DNA of 64,000 bases from Nematopogon swammerdamellus (GCA_946902875.1 OX336349.1:11617891-11681890); one strand, 5' to 3'. Counted from the stretch's first letter, positions 1 to 11,600 are shown. Program-made: numbers and translations. The notes: generated from the sequence alone by a model not told the origin.

Positions 1-180
1 AAACAAAAACGGCATTACCACGCCACCGGCGGGGAGACAGGCCCCCAAGCGCTCTGGCGGGTGCAGGCCGTGGCTACAGAGCTCTCCGAGACGACGCGAG
101 ACTAGCTTCGAGCGATGGGTGGTGGTACTAGACACCACCCATCGCCATCACCCATTTATTATTATTTATAGCACTAACAG
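1..180. repeat. GC-rich repeat end with a perfect hairpin
   Basis: A GC-rich block ends at about position 170 in AT-rich DNA with tttattattattt. It contains a perfect 12-bp inverted repeat: cgatgggtggtg at 113-124 and caccacccatcg at 133-144, with an 8-base loop. This looks like the end of an interspersed element cut by the window edge, but no coding frame or family could be recognised. It lies inside the ING3 transcription unit (intron or 3' side). Confidence 0.35.
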
Positions 181-466
181 CCTGAAACTGATGCGTGCAT
201 TTCACTTTCTTTCTTTTTTTTCTCCGGAGTGCACTTGTTATAGTGCATTTTAATTAAATTAAATTTGTTGTAGGTAACTTACTATATTCTATTATTTCAA
301 TTGTTTTTATCTTATTTGGTTTTTAAATCCATTTACACTTTTAGCTCTTAGCACTTCTGCGGTGTCATTGATAGTAGGTATAAATAGTTTCTTTGTCTAA
401 ATTAAATGCGACTGCGTGATTGTTAAGTAAGAAAGTTGATAGGACATAGAGTAGAGTATTGCGGAC

Positions 467-2002
467 CTGCTGTCGCGGTAGTGGTTGGCGGGCGGCGGTG
501 CGGGGTGGGCGGGGAGCGGCGCGAGCGCCGGCGCGTCCAGCTCCAGCGACCGCTTCTCCAGCAGCTCCGTCACCCCCTTGTTGTCCGCCTCCAGCTCACA
601 CTTGAACTTGTGCAGCTCGCTATCTGACACACACACAGCGCCACCGAACGCACACTCGTTAGTCAGCTACTCCTTGCTTCACTCCTAAACATTTAGCTAC
701 CTATTCACATTTTGAGCTATGTTTCAATAACTTGTGTTCTACACTACATCGGACTATGTCTGCTGTTACTTAAATCACGTAATATTATTGCTGATTGTAA
801 GAACAATAGGTTGGGACTACTTATTATAAATTTACTTGATTGCACACCTTTAACAAGTTTTAAGATTACACAAAAAGCTTTAAGATTTTAACACGTCCAC
901 CCACTCTACGTCCGTCGACGTTTAATATAAAAAATGCAATATGACAGTAAGTCAATGGAGGTGTTTGACCCCTTCTAAGAAGACACAACGCCGCTTAACG
1001 CCGCATTCTCTTTACAACTATAACCTTTAATTATACAGGAGTTATTTCGAAACATTTATTCTAGGACTCTGCATGGAGGAATTTGGTGTTATACCTTGAA
1101 CACTCACTAGGTACGTAGGTGACTACTGAACGTGAAGTGGACGTACCGAGACGGCGGATGTAGCGGAGCACCAGCTCGTACATCTGCGTCGCCATCTGCA
1201 CCTTCTCCTCCGCCTCCTCCTCGGTGCGGCCGTAGCCGCGCTGCACCTCCGCAAACTCACTCCCCACCGCGTCGTCGGCCACCTCGCCGCGACGGCACGC
1301 CGCAAACAGTACACGTAGCTGCTTGTCGAGAGAATCCATATTATCTGCCGACAAAACAGTTCGTTAGAACAATTATGACAACATTATTATTTATATCACA
1401 TAAAATCTTAATAAGCTATATATATAGCGTGTAAGTACATATATATATTTATACACTAGATCAAGAATAAATAATATTTAGACAAACTCTTTGTTAAATC
1501 TGAAAGTGTACAGTAAAAACTAGGTAACATTGCAAAAAAACAGCAAACTTAACAGATTTTTTTAAATGGTTTAATTTTTCAGTTTATAAAGTGAAAACAA
1601 GCCCAAACAAATTATGAAAGTTATTGATCGGAAAATAAACTTACTTTGAACTGAGAGGTCCATCTCTCGTATCTCAGTGAAGCGATCACGGAGCTCCTGA
1701 GGCAGGTGCTCAATCACTACAACACAATAACAAGTGTTCATTCATTTTGTCTGACAATTACCATATATGCACACAATATTGTGATTTATTTCTCATTTAA
1801 TTTCAGTTATGTTTGGATTGAAGAAAATACAGTCGAATTGAGAACCTCCTCCTTTTTTTGAAGTCGGTTAAAAACTCAATTACGAGGCGGGATAATTCAA
1901 AACTCCCGCCAAACTAGAAAGCTGGCTTGCAGTGCTACCACCCCTACGGATGCAAGAAGACGCTCAATACTCACTCTCCAAGTAATCCTCCAAATACAGC
2001 AT
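467..2002 (-). CDS. ING3: ING3, inhibitor of growth family member 3 (5' four coding exons, partial)
   Basis: ING3 is a nuclear subunit of the NuA4/Tip60 histone acetyltransferase complex; its PHD finger reads H3K4 methylation. Four minus-strand exons join in frame: 1975-2002, 1645-1716, 1147-1344 and 467-623 (151 codons plus two bases). The protein starts MLYLEDYLEMIEHLPQELRD, the ING3 N-terminal signature. It continues through the helical ING dimerisation domain (EEKVQMATQMYELVLRYIRR) to ELHKFKCELEADNKG and RRSLELD-like KRSLELD, matching family order. Splice sites are canonical: donors gtgagt, gtaag, gtacgt and gtccgc, the last being weak. The start at 2002 is the conserved family start. The C-terminal PHD finger is not in the window and must lie left of position 467. 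Residues about 35-60 are divergent from vertebrate ING3. Confidence 0.9.
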
Positions 2003-2300
2003 CTTGCGTGAGTATTCGCCTTCTTATTAATTCACACAACTTAATTAAATTACAGGCTCGCGGTTACGAGTCGAAGTTAAATGTGAAGCGATGCCAAAAA
2101 AGTATTGCGCACCAAAATTGACCGCGCGTAATACGCTGACGCTGTCATAGACTAATCTGTCCTGTCAGTCAAGGAAGCAGTGTTGCCAACTCAAATTTTG
2201 TAATTCTCCTAGATTGATTTCCAAAATCTCCTAAAAATCTCCTAGAAAATTTTCATCCTAAAAAATTCTTCTGTGATTCAAATTATACAAATTTCACCAC
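2003..2300. other. Upstream of ING3; no gene seen
   Basis: This AT-rich stretch lies directly upstream of the ING3 start codon and should hold its 5' UTR and core promoter (minus strand). A short GC-richer patch at about 2110-2165 is the likeliest promoter position. No TATA box or other element could be assigned with confidence. Confidence 0.3.
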
Positions 2301-2400
2301 ATTTTTAGTGTTCCTTATCCGTAAGGGACCATATAACTAAGCCTAGGCCGTCTGTCCGTCCGTCTGTCTGACTTACCTGTAAAGGGCGATATCTTTTGCA
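2300..2400. repeat. Interspersed repeat of the 'GTCTGTCCGTCCGTC' type
   Basis: This copy reads ccgtaagggaccatataactaagcctaggccgtctgtccgtcc... in pieces. The same word set (gggttccgta, then a (GTCT/GTCC)n run) recurs at 24620-24720, 27490-27600, 42468-42560 and 48090-48180. It is a short dispersed lepidopteran repeat with no coding capacity. Confidence 0.5.
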
Positions 2401-2449
2401 CCCTGAAAACCGGTCAAGTGCGAGTCGAACTCGCGCACCGAGGATTCTT

Positions 2450-2975
2450 TGTCAGTCAGTCAGTCAGCGTGTAAGCGTCTACTGCTGGACATACGCCTTC
2501 AATTTTACTCCAGTCTCTCGGCCTTCAGTGATGCGGAACACTGCTTTCCACCGACATACAAATAAATGAATACTTCATGTCGGCCTCCCACCTGGAGGGT
2601 GGTCTTCCAACACTCCGTTTTCCTGTCCACGGCCGCCAATGTAGTACATGGTTACTCCAACGGTTGTCGTCCATTCGAATAACGTGTCCGTCCAGCCCAC
2701 TGCCATTTTAGTTTATCCACCTGCTTTCCAATATCGATTAATTTGGTGCGTCGGCGGATTGCCTCATTCACTACGCACCATTTCACGTAGCTATACTCCC
2801 AGAATGGCTAGTTCCATCGCTCGCTGGGCAACTTTGGAAAACAGCTATAGTCAGAGCTCACGTTTCACACCCGTACGTTATAACCGGGAGGACGCACTGG
2901 TTATAATATACACGGGTCAGACCTCGGGGCAAATTTTAAATTTCCGAGGCAACTCAACCCAGTTGAATTCGTCCC
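2450..2975 (-). mobile_element. RTE-clade LINE, 3' fragment (degenerate)
   Basis: Read on the minus strand, this is the decayed C-terminal end of an RTE-type LINE reverse transcriptase ORF. The tail region carries the family signature in the order QWAGH-like, GR/GKR, RW.DDI and GEAYVQQW-like, ending in a (TGAC)n simple tail seen as gtcagtcagtcagtcag at 2450-2466. A closely related copy lies at 35999-36280 and a plus-strand copy at 17695-18047. Frameshifts and stops break every frame, so it is a dead fragment. Confidence 0.6.
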
Positions 2976-3345
2976 TTGACCTCCTGACTGAAGGAGACCT
3001 TGTCTACCAAGCAGAATTTGACCGAGATATACGTACCTACACTTAATTCAATCTGTTCGATCACTTCTCCGCTAATAACGATTTGTCCTCCCGTCATAAA
3101 CACGATTGCCATTCTAACCACCACGTAATTAGCCTTTTTAATTATTTGTTTTTTTTTACCTTTTAACCACACCAAGTTTGACAATTTTACGTACTACCGT
3201 TTTTACGTTAGAGCAAAAACAAACAAAAAAAATAAAAAAACACGTTTCTTGTATGGGGAAGCTTTTAATTTTTATTTATTTTCTTATTATTTGATAGGAT
3301 GTCCGCCAATAATAACACATAATCTGTGAAAATCACAACCAGCTT

Positions 3346-3563
3346 GTCAGCCTCGATATCTCAGTGGTGCAGACAGCCGACTGTCGCTGTTGATTGTTAA
3401 GCAACGCTGGGCGCGGTCAGTAGTTGGATGGTTGACCGCTCGAACGTTGGAGGCTGACCGTTGTTCGCATTCCACGTAAAACTGTAGGTCCCTTCCCTTC
3501 TTACCTTAATAGGTGGTAGGGTTCAACCAGCCCGGGTTGGTACCAGCGCACTGAATGAAATGT
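3346..3563 (+). mobile_element. 5S-rRNA-headed SINE, 5' part
   Basis: The head begins gtcagcctcgatatctcagtgg, a tRNA-like A box. It is followed by gttaagcaacgctgggcgcg and gtcagtagttggatgg, then tgaccgctcga. This block follows insect 5S rRNA from the 'gttaagcaac' segment through the box C region. After it comes the shared central module (aaactgtaggtcccttccc ... ggttggtacca ... gcactgaatga). The copy is truncated there and lacks the family tail. Fuller copies lie at 14656-15037 (+) and 23851-24239 (-). Confidence 0.75.
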
Positions 3564-4960
3564 CTCTACACTTCAAAAACTTCTCCTAACACCACTGAAA
3601 TTCTCCTGAATCTAGGAGAAAATCTCCTAACATGGCAACAATGCAAGGAAGTCAACCTCGCTTCGCATTTCGCAATCGCAGGCACGCCACCGCCACGCTC
3701 GCACACACTCCACACAAATGAAAGGCCAAAACTCAGTGTGGCTGCTCGATAAACGTATAGTCCTTCATTTGTAAAATATCTACATTCTACAAACATTTTG
3801 TCATTCATGTATCTGCTTGAATCCTATTGTTTCTAATTAGCGTAAATTTCCATGTAATGACAATAATAATTCTATATTCCTTCTATCTAATTCTTTATTC
3901 CTTTAGTTACGGATATAATATAGTAATAGCAACACAGACTAACATTATACCAACGTGACAAATAAAAAAGTAACGGCAATCTAGTTAACCGCATTATGGC
4001 GACCAATAATTACTATGCGTTAAATAAACCAGTAATGTATCCGCTCATTCTAATTATAGTAAACCGTAATAATTTAAACCAGTAATTTCTTTGCATTGAT
4101 ATTCTAGTTGTATTTCATTATAAAGTGAAAATTACTCTTTTCTATTCTGTGGCAAGGATAACCTTTCATACAAATTATCTCGCCCTATGCGGCGCCGATA
4201 AACGAGAGCGCACCACCTTTGCTTACCGCGAGGCGAGGCACGCCGCACGCCCGCCGCGCGTTGGCTTGGCACGCAACGCAAGTGGTGGACGACGCCACCA
4301 CTTCAGTGAGGACATAATATTTTATTGAGTTCGTGTGGGCACGTCCAAGCTAGTAATACGTCAATGCTAATGAACCGCAAAACTAATTTAACCGCACCGG
4401 TCCGCCACCTGAAAGACCTGCTTGATCCTGCAACCTACTCCTTTAGCTCCTTTCGGCAAACTTCGGCTAGAAGGAGGAATGTGTGGTATGAGTGATGTTG
4501 TGTGGTATGTATTAGTGATGTTTTTGGTGTTAAAAAAAAATAACCAGGGTTAATATAGAGAAGATGCGTCGCAACGCGATGCATCTTCTCTATAAACCTA
4601 ATGTTGAGGCGACGCATGTCGTTTTTGTTACGTTTGTATTTCGGAAAATAAAGCTTTCTTAGGTGGTTATAAAAAAAAATAACCATAACCTAATTTTAAC
4701 ACCCTAACATTGCTTAAAAAAAAACAAAACAAAACAAATTTTGACAAAAGGGACACGAACCCATGGTCGAGATCGAAAAAATAAAAATCCTACACTCTTA
4801 TACCACTAAGCCAACAAATTACATAAACGATCAAACTAATATCGGATTCAGTTGGTTCGCTTTCGAGCCGAGTCAACCCGAGTGTTTCCGAAAGGAGCGT
4901 AGGAGGAGGTGCAGGATCAGCCAGAGCTGTCAGGTGTCAAACCCTAACAGCACTCCGACC
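3564..4960. other. Repeat-poor stretch; no gene recognised
   Basis: No supported gene. The first 100 bases hold short words such as ttctcctgaatctaggag, also seen at about 2200-2260. A perfect hairpin with 14-bp arms lies at 4554-4567 and 4581-4594 (tatagagaagatgc / gcatcttctctata). The sequence at 4185-4310 is GC-rich and purine-ordered with an ORF that resembles nothing known. Confidence 0.4.
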
Positions 4961-5110
4961 TGGAGGTCTATTACGGTAATCCGACCCGTCAATTTTTCCA
5001 TACCCGTTCGACTGGTAGGGCTCGGAACTCTGCGTATTACGCTCTTGCACTACCCGCCAGCGGGTTGCTGACGAGTTGACTTAGGTCGGCGGGTTTCGAT
5101 CTACCATAGA
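4960..5110 (-). repeat. Dispersed 'CGGGTCGGATTACCGTAATAG' repeat, copy 1
   Basis: The block starts with the reverse complement of the word that ends a related copy at 7020-7265: ctattacggtaatccgaccc here against gggtcggattaccgtaatag there. Both blocks are rich in cccgcc/ggcggg motifs. It is probably a non-autonomous transposon; the ends are not defined. Confidence 0.45.
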
Positions 5111-5699
5111 CCAAAGAGAGCCAAGGTGCATTTACACTGAGGCAAGACTAACAAATGTGAAAATACACAATATTTGGCCTATTTTCACGATTAATAAATT
5201 CGGAGAACATTTTTAAGCTACAACATATTTAAAAATTGATCTTACAGCTCTTAATAAGCTGTAATTTTAATTAATATATATAAATCTTATGGCTGTAAGG
5301 CAAATGCGCCTTTGCCTGCACCTTAAAAAAACATGAACGTCAAATATCTATATCCTCTTTGCGTCAAATCAAAAGTTTTCTGTCGTGTTTTCTATTAACG
5401 TGCATTTTATCCTCTTTGAACGAATTACGAATCGATTGCCAAGATAGATAGAAAGAAGAAGAAGAAGAACAATGAGCTGCCCACCGTCCACCTCCAACGC
5501 CAACCAAAAGCCTGCCAGGCCAACCCCGGTCCAGAGCAACATCCTGGCGGACTTTCTCGAGTAAAACCCGGGCCTGGCTCGAGGCCGACTGCGAGGCGAC
5601 GATGCGAACCGGCGCGCAGTGGCCTTGTGGCAGGTTGTAACTATGCGCCTCAATGCCTCCGGCGCTTCGATCATAAATTTCTGTCTACGCTCCGGCGGC

Positions 5700-5966
5700 T
5701 CGAGACGCTCATGGAAGGAGTGGAGGAAGGTGGAAGGATATGCTGTCAGAGCGTCTACGGGGAGGCAGCAGTGGCACGATCTCCAGGCATAACTCTTCGA
5801 AGAGCGCCGGCGACAGGCGGTAGACCTTCATAAAGTCACGCCGATCAGCAGCCGCCTCTATGGCATGTCGCAACCGTATGTTGCGTCGCCAGCGTTGATG
5901 GCCAAGGTTGTCCTCATTTTCTTGGCGACGTTTGGCCAGCCAAAGCAGGAGTATGGACAACATGAT
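5700..5966 (-). pseudogene. PIF/Harbinger-like transposase, N-terminal fragment
   Basis: An open frame on the minus strand, read from 5963, encodes RRNIRLRH then RRDFMKVYRLSPALFEELC. The 'F....R.SP..FEEL' pattern is the usual start of PIF/Harbinger nuclease proteins (the HARBI1 family). The frame stops at 5709. Further Arg/Pro-rich sequence continues in other frames down to about 5370, so it is a broken remnant. No DDE catalytic residues are present. The call rests on one short motif and could be wrong. Confidence 0.4.
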
Positions 5967-6228
5967 CTAGGCGCTAATAAAATAACATTTATTGTAACTA
6001 TGATCTACAGGTGAATTTATGAGTACATGAATCAGCAAACAGGGTGAATCAATACCTAAATGTGACCTACATTCTATAATTTTTGTGGGAAATTCTAAGA
6101 AAAAATCTACAGATCTCACACTACGCGCAACTATTAAAGGCATTGAAAATGTAATTTAGAAATAAAGCACACGATAAAATTTGACAAATTTGTTTTATTC
6201 AACAGAAAGAAACGATCGATCTTACAAA
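5967..6228. other. AT-rich stretch; no gene seen
   Basis: About 260 bases of AT-rich sequence between the Harbinger-like fragment and the ACCGGTT cluster. No ORF, RNA or repeat could be recognised. Confidence 0.4.
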
Positions 6229-6575
6229 CAGGGACCAAAAACCGGTTCGAAATGGGGTTCCGGTTCTTCGAACCGGTTCGAAGAACCTTTTTAACGAGCG
6301 AAACGGTTTGGTCGCGAACCGGTTCAAAAAAACCCGAACCTGAACCCTAAAAACCGGTTGAGAACCGGTTTGGAAGAACCTCTAATCTTAACCGGTTCTT
6401 AAACCGGTTCGCAGCATGGTACAAAATGGGGTTGGGTTTTAACAAACGAACCGGTTTGGTCGCGAACCGGTTCACAAAAACCCGAACCTGAACCCTAATC
6501 TTCTGAACCGGTTCTTAGGGTTCAGGTTTAAGTATTACAATGTTAACCGGTTCTTAAACCGGTTCGCAGCAGGGT
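6229..6575. repeat. Cluster of ACCGGTT palindromic motifs (possible hAT-type element end)
   Basis: Twelve copies of ACCGGTT, mostly inside GAACCGGTTC palindromes, lie within about 340 bases. The block opens with cagggaccaaaaaccggttc at 6229. The segment with cggtttggtcgcgaaccgg and cccgaacctgaaccctaa occurs twice, about 150 bases apart. An opening CAGGG and dense short subterminal repeats are features of hAT-superfamily transposon ends. The matching opposite end was not found, so the assignment is an inference. Confidence 0.55.
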
Positions 6576-6579
6576 TTCT

Positions 6580-6835
6580 CCGAATAGGTAAGAATGACAT
6601 GCCGTGACAAAGGGCGACAGGCTAGTCACCTCTCACCTTGGCACGGTCCTTCCTTCAACCGAGTCATGCAGCAGGTAGGTCTCCGTGCCTTACGTGCAGC
6701 TTAATAGTATGTTGTTCGATCGAATACGAACGAGATGCCGTGCTAAAGGGCGACAGGCTAGTCACCTCTCCCCTTGGCACGGTCCTTCCTTCCACCGAGT
6801 CATGCAGCAGGTAGGTCTTCGTGATTTTTTTTTTT
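6580..6835 (+). repeat. Tandem pair of interspersed repeat family C fragments
   Basis: Two head-to-tail copies of about 135 bp, each with aagggcgacaggctagtcac, cttggcacggtccttcc and gagtcatgcagcaggtagg. The same family appears complete at 15405-15745. It also occurs at 24240-24396, 30890-31210, 37198-37445 and 49555-49775. The second copy runs into a T-rich tract. Confidence 0.7.
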
Positions 6836-7019
6836 ATTGAGACGAATTAATTACTCGAACGAAAACATAAACATTTTCAATGTTAAAACAACTCAATCAC
6901 ACATTAAAATAGCACGTATAAATAATATCAAAATAGAATCTTATTAGAAAGTAGTTCGACGCAGTATGAAACAAGTTGATATGGGACTAGCGAATTTTAC
7001 GAACGTGAAAACCATTCAA

Positions 7020-7265
7020 AACTGACAGATAACCCGCCAGAAAATGTTAGCGTAATACCGGGAGTTGTCATTCTTTAGAGAGGTCGACAGCGCGGCGGGT
7101 TGGCGGCGGATAACTTGGCGGGTGCGGATTTTGATGGTTTGTGTAATGCCAAAATACACTGTCAGTTGGTTTTTAGCGGATTTTTCAGCGGGTCGGATTA
7201 CCGTAATAGGCCTGCAGAGCTGCGCTTCGTGCGCACGTAGCGCAGCTCTGACTCCGACCTACCGA
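7020..7265 (+). repeat. Dispersed 'CGGGTCGGATTACCGTAATAG' repeat, copy 2, with hairpin
   Basis: Rich in cggcgggttggcgg and cggcggataa-type motifs, it ends in gggtcggattaccgtaatag. The reverse complement of that word lies at about 4970-4990. A perfect 11-bp hairpin (cagagctgcgc / gcgcagctctg) occupies 7215-7250. It lies just upstream of CDC26 and could overlap its promoter. Confidence 0.45.
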
Positions 7266-7382
7266 CACCCCATCATCTCGTCGATTCCCCATCATCAGGT
7301 TCGCTAAATAAAAGTCAAGAACTACTCAATCATTTCAAGTGTGGTTTTCACGGACGTTTTCTGACAAAATTAGGCGTAGAAG

Positions 7383-7556
7383 ATGTTTTCTGGCATATTT
7401 AGGAGTGGATATAGTTATGTGCCAGTGGAGCCATGGGCTCAAAGGATATTTTACAAAACGAATTATTTCTCATTATCAATATTGTGTGCTTCAGAAAATG
7501 ATAAGAAGACCTCTCACCGAAATCGAGCTGAAATTAGACGACCTGCAGGAGTATGA
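7383..7556 (+). other. 57-codon upstream ORF overlapping the CDC26 start
   Basis: ATG at 7383 opens a 57-codon frame starting MFSGIFRSGYSYVPVEPW that ends TGA at 7554-7556. It overlaps the first 59 bases of CDC26 in another frame. If the CDC26 transcript starts upstream of 7383, ribosomes would meet this ATG first. It may be a regulatory uORF, an unrelated small protein, or chance. No family was recognised. Confidence 0.3.
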
Positions 7557-7722
7557 AGCTTTGCGGCGATTACAGATGATGGCTACGGAACCAGAAGACC
7601 CATTTTACACACCAAAAGCCTGGGATAGAACAGGACCCAAGCCCACGGAGGAAGTTCACAATAGGATCGGATATGCCCCTAAAAAGAAACCGACTACTGT
7701 AGTTAATTCTAATTCAGTATAA
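7498..7722 (+). CDS. CDC26: CDC26 / APC12, anaphase-promoting complex subunit
   Basis: This 74-residue protein begins MIRRPLTEIELKLDDLQEYE. That is the conserved CDC26 N-terminus, which binds the TPR groove of APC6/CDC16 and stabilises the APC/C ubiquitin ligase. The second conserved block, NRIGYAPKKKP, matches the family's NDRIGY..KP motif near the C-terminus. Length fits the family (human 85). The start at 7498 is chosen because the family begins M-[LI]-R-R; an in-frame ATG at 7339 would add 53 non-conserved residues. The coding region is uninterrupted, and a polyadenylation signal AATAAA lies at 7784-7789. An overlapping upstream ORF begins at 7383. An intronless retrocopy cannot be excluded. 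Confidence 0.85.
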   Translation: MIRRPLTEIELKLDDLQEYEALRRLQMMATEPEDPFYTPKAWDRTGPKPTEEVHNRIGYAPKKKPTTVVNSNSV

Positions 7723-7884
7723 ATAAATAAAGGAATGAATTAAATCGAATTTAAATGAATGAACTTATAGTTTTTTTTATTTTAATAAAATAATTACACA
7801 TTTGAGATTTTATGTTTATTTCGATTCTGTAAACATCATACAAACATAATTTCATCAAATAACATACTTATTAACAATCGATGC

Positions 7885-7990
7885 TTATTAAGAGGGGGCA
7901 AAGGTGTTGAAGGATCGTGGCCCGTGGAGATCCGTTGTCTCTGCCTAACCCACTGGGAAACGGGCGTGATGTTATGTAGTAGGTATCTAT
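7885..7990 (+). repeat. Interspersed repeat family D copy
   Basis: Contains gtggagatccgttgtctctg, then cccactgggaaacgggcgtg. Related copies lie at 11848-11930 (+), 49815-50010 (-) and 50515-50730 (-). It is a short dispersed lepidopteran repeat, ending in a (gtat)n-like tail. Confidence 0.65.
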
Positions 7991-8628
7991 ATGAAGGTAG
8001 GTATGTATACTTTTTACCGCCGATGCAAAACGACACGGGGTCTTACAAGTTTAACACATCCGTCTGTCTGTGTGTCTGTCTGTGGCATCCCGTGTAGCAA
8101 TTTTGGTGGCAGGTTGGTGGCGCGCCCATCAGAGAGTTTGCCCCGGACCGGTGCTCAATTCGATAAAACAGGTCAAATGCATACACTATTTAACGCGGGT
8201 GGGACCGTGAGTGCAATTTGAGTGTAGGGTACCCATGATACAACACAACGTAACCGTCTTTAAACCTGCAGAAGTCCGGCATAGGAACCTAACACCTAAA
8301 TAGAACCGTTCGATACACGCGAGGCACCATTAAACCATATTTACACAAAAAATACGCACATTGGGCACCAAAATACCTCTATTACACCTTTGGTCCGAGC
8401 TGGGCACCTAGGTCTGGTTTCTCAACTGTTTTTCGCCGAGAAATTGCTACTCGGGATCGTAGCTCCCAAACCTACCGTTGCGTCTACCGCGTGCAACGGC
8501 AAAATAGGTGCGGGTTGTCAATTGATTCCATGTCAAAAAATTTAACTCGGTCTTAATAATATGTTATTGTTAATTACATGAATATGATTGATACATCCAC
8601 TATTAGTAGGTATGTAAAGAGAAACAGT
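7991..8628. other. Pickpocket 3' flank; no gene seen
   Basis: This holds a gtctgtctgtgtgtctgtctg simple-sequence patch at 8060-8085 and a stretch with repeated cacc/cacct words. Part of it should be the 3' UTR of the minus-strand pickpocket gene, whose stop codon is at 8629-8631. No clear polyadenylation signal was picked out. Confidence 0.35.
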
Positions 8629-11600
8629 TCAAAATTCGTATCCTTTTTTCTTCAAGTTGTCAGTGTCAGTTGAATTAGTGTTTTCGGAATCCTGCACGTG
8701 CCTTTCTCTCTTGCGTTGAGATATGGTGCAGCATAATCTGAAACAAGAAACCTAGATATGTAAAAGTATTTTGCAAGTGTATTATTTTTTATATATTATT
8801 ATTATAATAGGTACTTATATAAAAACACCGGCCTCGTGGATCCATAACTCCATAACTACATCTTCGACAAGTTTTTAATTAGTTCAAGATTTACGCGTCC
8901 GTTGGTTGCTTCTGCTAAAAACCGAAGAAAAACCGAATAGGTACTGAAACAAACACTGGTCCTTCGAGCCAGATTTTCATAAAATGTATGAACCTTGGAG
9001 CCGGATGTATGTATAATAAATAACAAGTGAATTGAACCTCAATGTGATAAAGTAGACGATCTCGGCGAGACTCAGGATAGAGAAGCCCATGAAGAGGCCG
9101 AGCAGACCGCCGCAGTTGGCGAGGAAGTCCGTCTGTCCGTACAGCTCGGAGCGGCGCGACGTTATGAACTGCGCTTCCTTGAAGAAGATCATCACACGGG
9201 CGAAGCGGGTTCTGGATGAACATATATTGACATGTATTAGACATAATTTGTTATTAGAATCACCAATATTTATTCTCTTGATTCGAACTATTTGTAGAAA
9301 AAGTACAATCTTATCCTATTCTATCTTATCCTTAAGCGCTAATACCTAATACTTTTGCTGTTCTAACAGCACAACACAGATTACTCTGCTTACCCCGATT
9401 GTCGCGATAGAGCGTTACGGTATGTATGTATGTTAAACCAGTCCCTACTTTTACTATAATGTGCTTTATTATGATGGTGTTTTGCTAAAAGTTCGAATAA
9501 ATCTTGATTAAAAATTTTATTTCGTCCTTTCAACGAGACATCGACGATGTCATAACTTTAAAACCCTTCATAATTGCTTTTTGCTCACTCGGGCTCGGTG
9601 ATGGGTACGTTGAAGGATTGAAATAGGGCCTTCCAGTCGAAGTCGGCCTGTGATGTCTCCGCGTCGTACTCGATGGAAGTGCAGGCTGGCAGGCAGAGGC
9701 AGTCGCGCGCCACCGCCTCCGCCGCGCTGTCCACGGCGCTCTCGTCGTCCAGCCCCGCTGTGATCTCGTGCGTCACCAGTTCCACTGCGCAAACGTTCAT
9801 CGGCATTCCTAACAGCAGGGCTCAATCAAATTATAACACTTCGAACACTTCCAATGCGGTGCGTTCACAGACATTATGCAGTTCATGTCTACCTACATTC
9901 AGGGCTACTATCCTTGAGGCTGCATGTACTCGTAAAATAGCAAAAGGAATAAATTAGATATTGGCGGATTTTACTTGGTGGTTTGATACACAGCAGACCT
10001 ACATATGTAATTTTTTTTTATATTTTCGAAGACTAAATTGATTTAACAGGACATACTACACTAACTAAAACATGAACTACAGGAATTTGAAAAAATACTA
10101 TAGATACAATACATTTGAAAAATATCCAGCGTCGAGCCGTGCTAGTAGTGAGTGGGTGACCCCGAAGTGTCCTGCGATCTAGAACCACTGCAACACCGTA
10201 GGGATGTCGGCTCCCTATAAGTGTGTTCTATCGCTTATTCTATGGGGAGTACTCGGAGGAGCTGTTTAACGCGATCCCGCCGTCCCCTTTCCACCTCCGC
10301 AACACGCGCACTGGGCAGCGATTGCATCACTAGTCACTACAGTATACACGCTGGACTTACCGCGGATTCGATTGGTACGTCCAATCGATTCTGCAGATCT
10401 TTCCTCTACAGAACCGGTAAACTCTGGAACTCTCTCCCTGCTGCAAGTACAGTCTCGGGTCCTTCAAGAGGGGCGTGAATGGGCACCTGTCAGGCCGGCA
10501 TGGCATTCGCAACCCCCGCATACGACCGAATGTCCATGAACGCCGTTAGGCACCTCATTGGAGCCTCGGCGCCATATGTCGAGCTTTCAATAAAAAAAAA
10601 CATTATGTAGGTACTGTTTTTATTTCAAAAACCCTTCCAGATTGATACCACCGAATGACCGCACTGAATGAAAGGTCGGGCGAAGCGGCTGTGCAAGCAA
10701 ATAGTTCGTGCTTTCTGTCCAATTCAATGTAACCCACCATAGCACTGACATTATGGCACCTAGTTCACCAAGGTGTTATGAACGCCACCACTTCCATAAA
10801 AATAAAAACTAGGTACTTACTCTGAGCTTTGGTCACGCAGTTAGTGCTGCCGGCTGAACATATTTTCATGCTCTCATCACCTGAAACATCACATGCAAAA
10901 TCAGAAGTATAAATTATTAATAGCCTATAGGTACCTAAAATGTTAACCATCCTGGATTAAAATATAGGTTTCACATTCAGATATTTATTTCCCCATAAAG
11001 AATTATAGGTACTATATTCACAGTATGGTCGTCATGACATTTTTCTTGTCACGTCCCTTTCAGCAATGCAATCTATAAAGGAAGAACGGGCAAGAAACCT
11101 TACGTAGGTACGAGAAGAAAAAGGTACGTTTTAATACAGGGAGGGTCAACGCCCCACCCTGCCTCTACCAGACTACGCCCTTGTCCTCAACCGATAAGTG
11201 CTATGCAAGTTAGGAGTAACTTCTTCTTTGCCTCTCGGGTGCTTTTGCTGCTTCTGCTCTTGCATCGATTAGCCTGTGTGTAGTGTACTACGTGTACTCA
11301 CGTGGCATAGCGAACTGAACGCAGCCGCAGCGGGCGTTCGTGAAGTTGGCGAGGCACTCCAGCTCACAGTTCATCTGCGTGTAAACCTTGAAGTAGCGCA
11401 GGTAACGCTCCGACGGGAAGTAGCACTGCCGCCTGAACACACACCATACATATTCCGACCATTCAACAATACTATTAGAAGACCAGAATAATTATTAGAA
11501 GACCGGTGAAACACCTACGCTAGGCTCGGCGTCATAAGCCGCGTATCCACTAGAGGCAGATTCGGGGCGAGGCAGCCGCTCGACCCGAGGCCGCACAAGT

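Noticed and set aside
1..466. PHD-finger exon of ING3
   Set aside because: No Cys4-His-Cys3 pattern in any minus-strand frame; the exon must lie left of the window.
7339..7497. N-terminal extension of CDC26 from the in-frame ATG at 7339
   Set aside because: The family starts with M-[LI]-R-R, which is at 7498; the extra 53 residues are unlike any CDC26.
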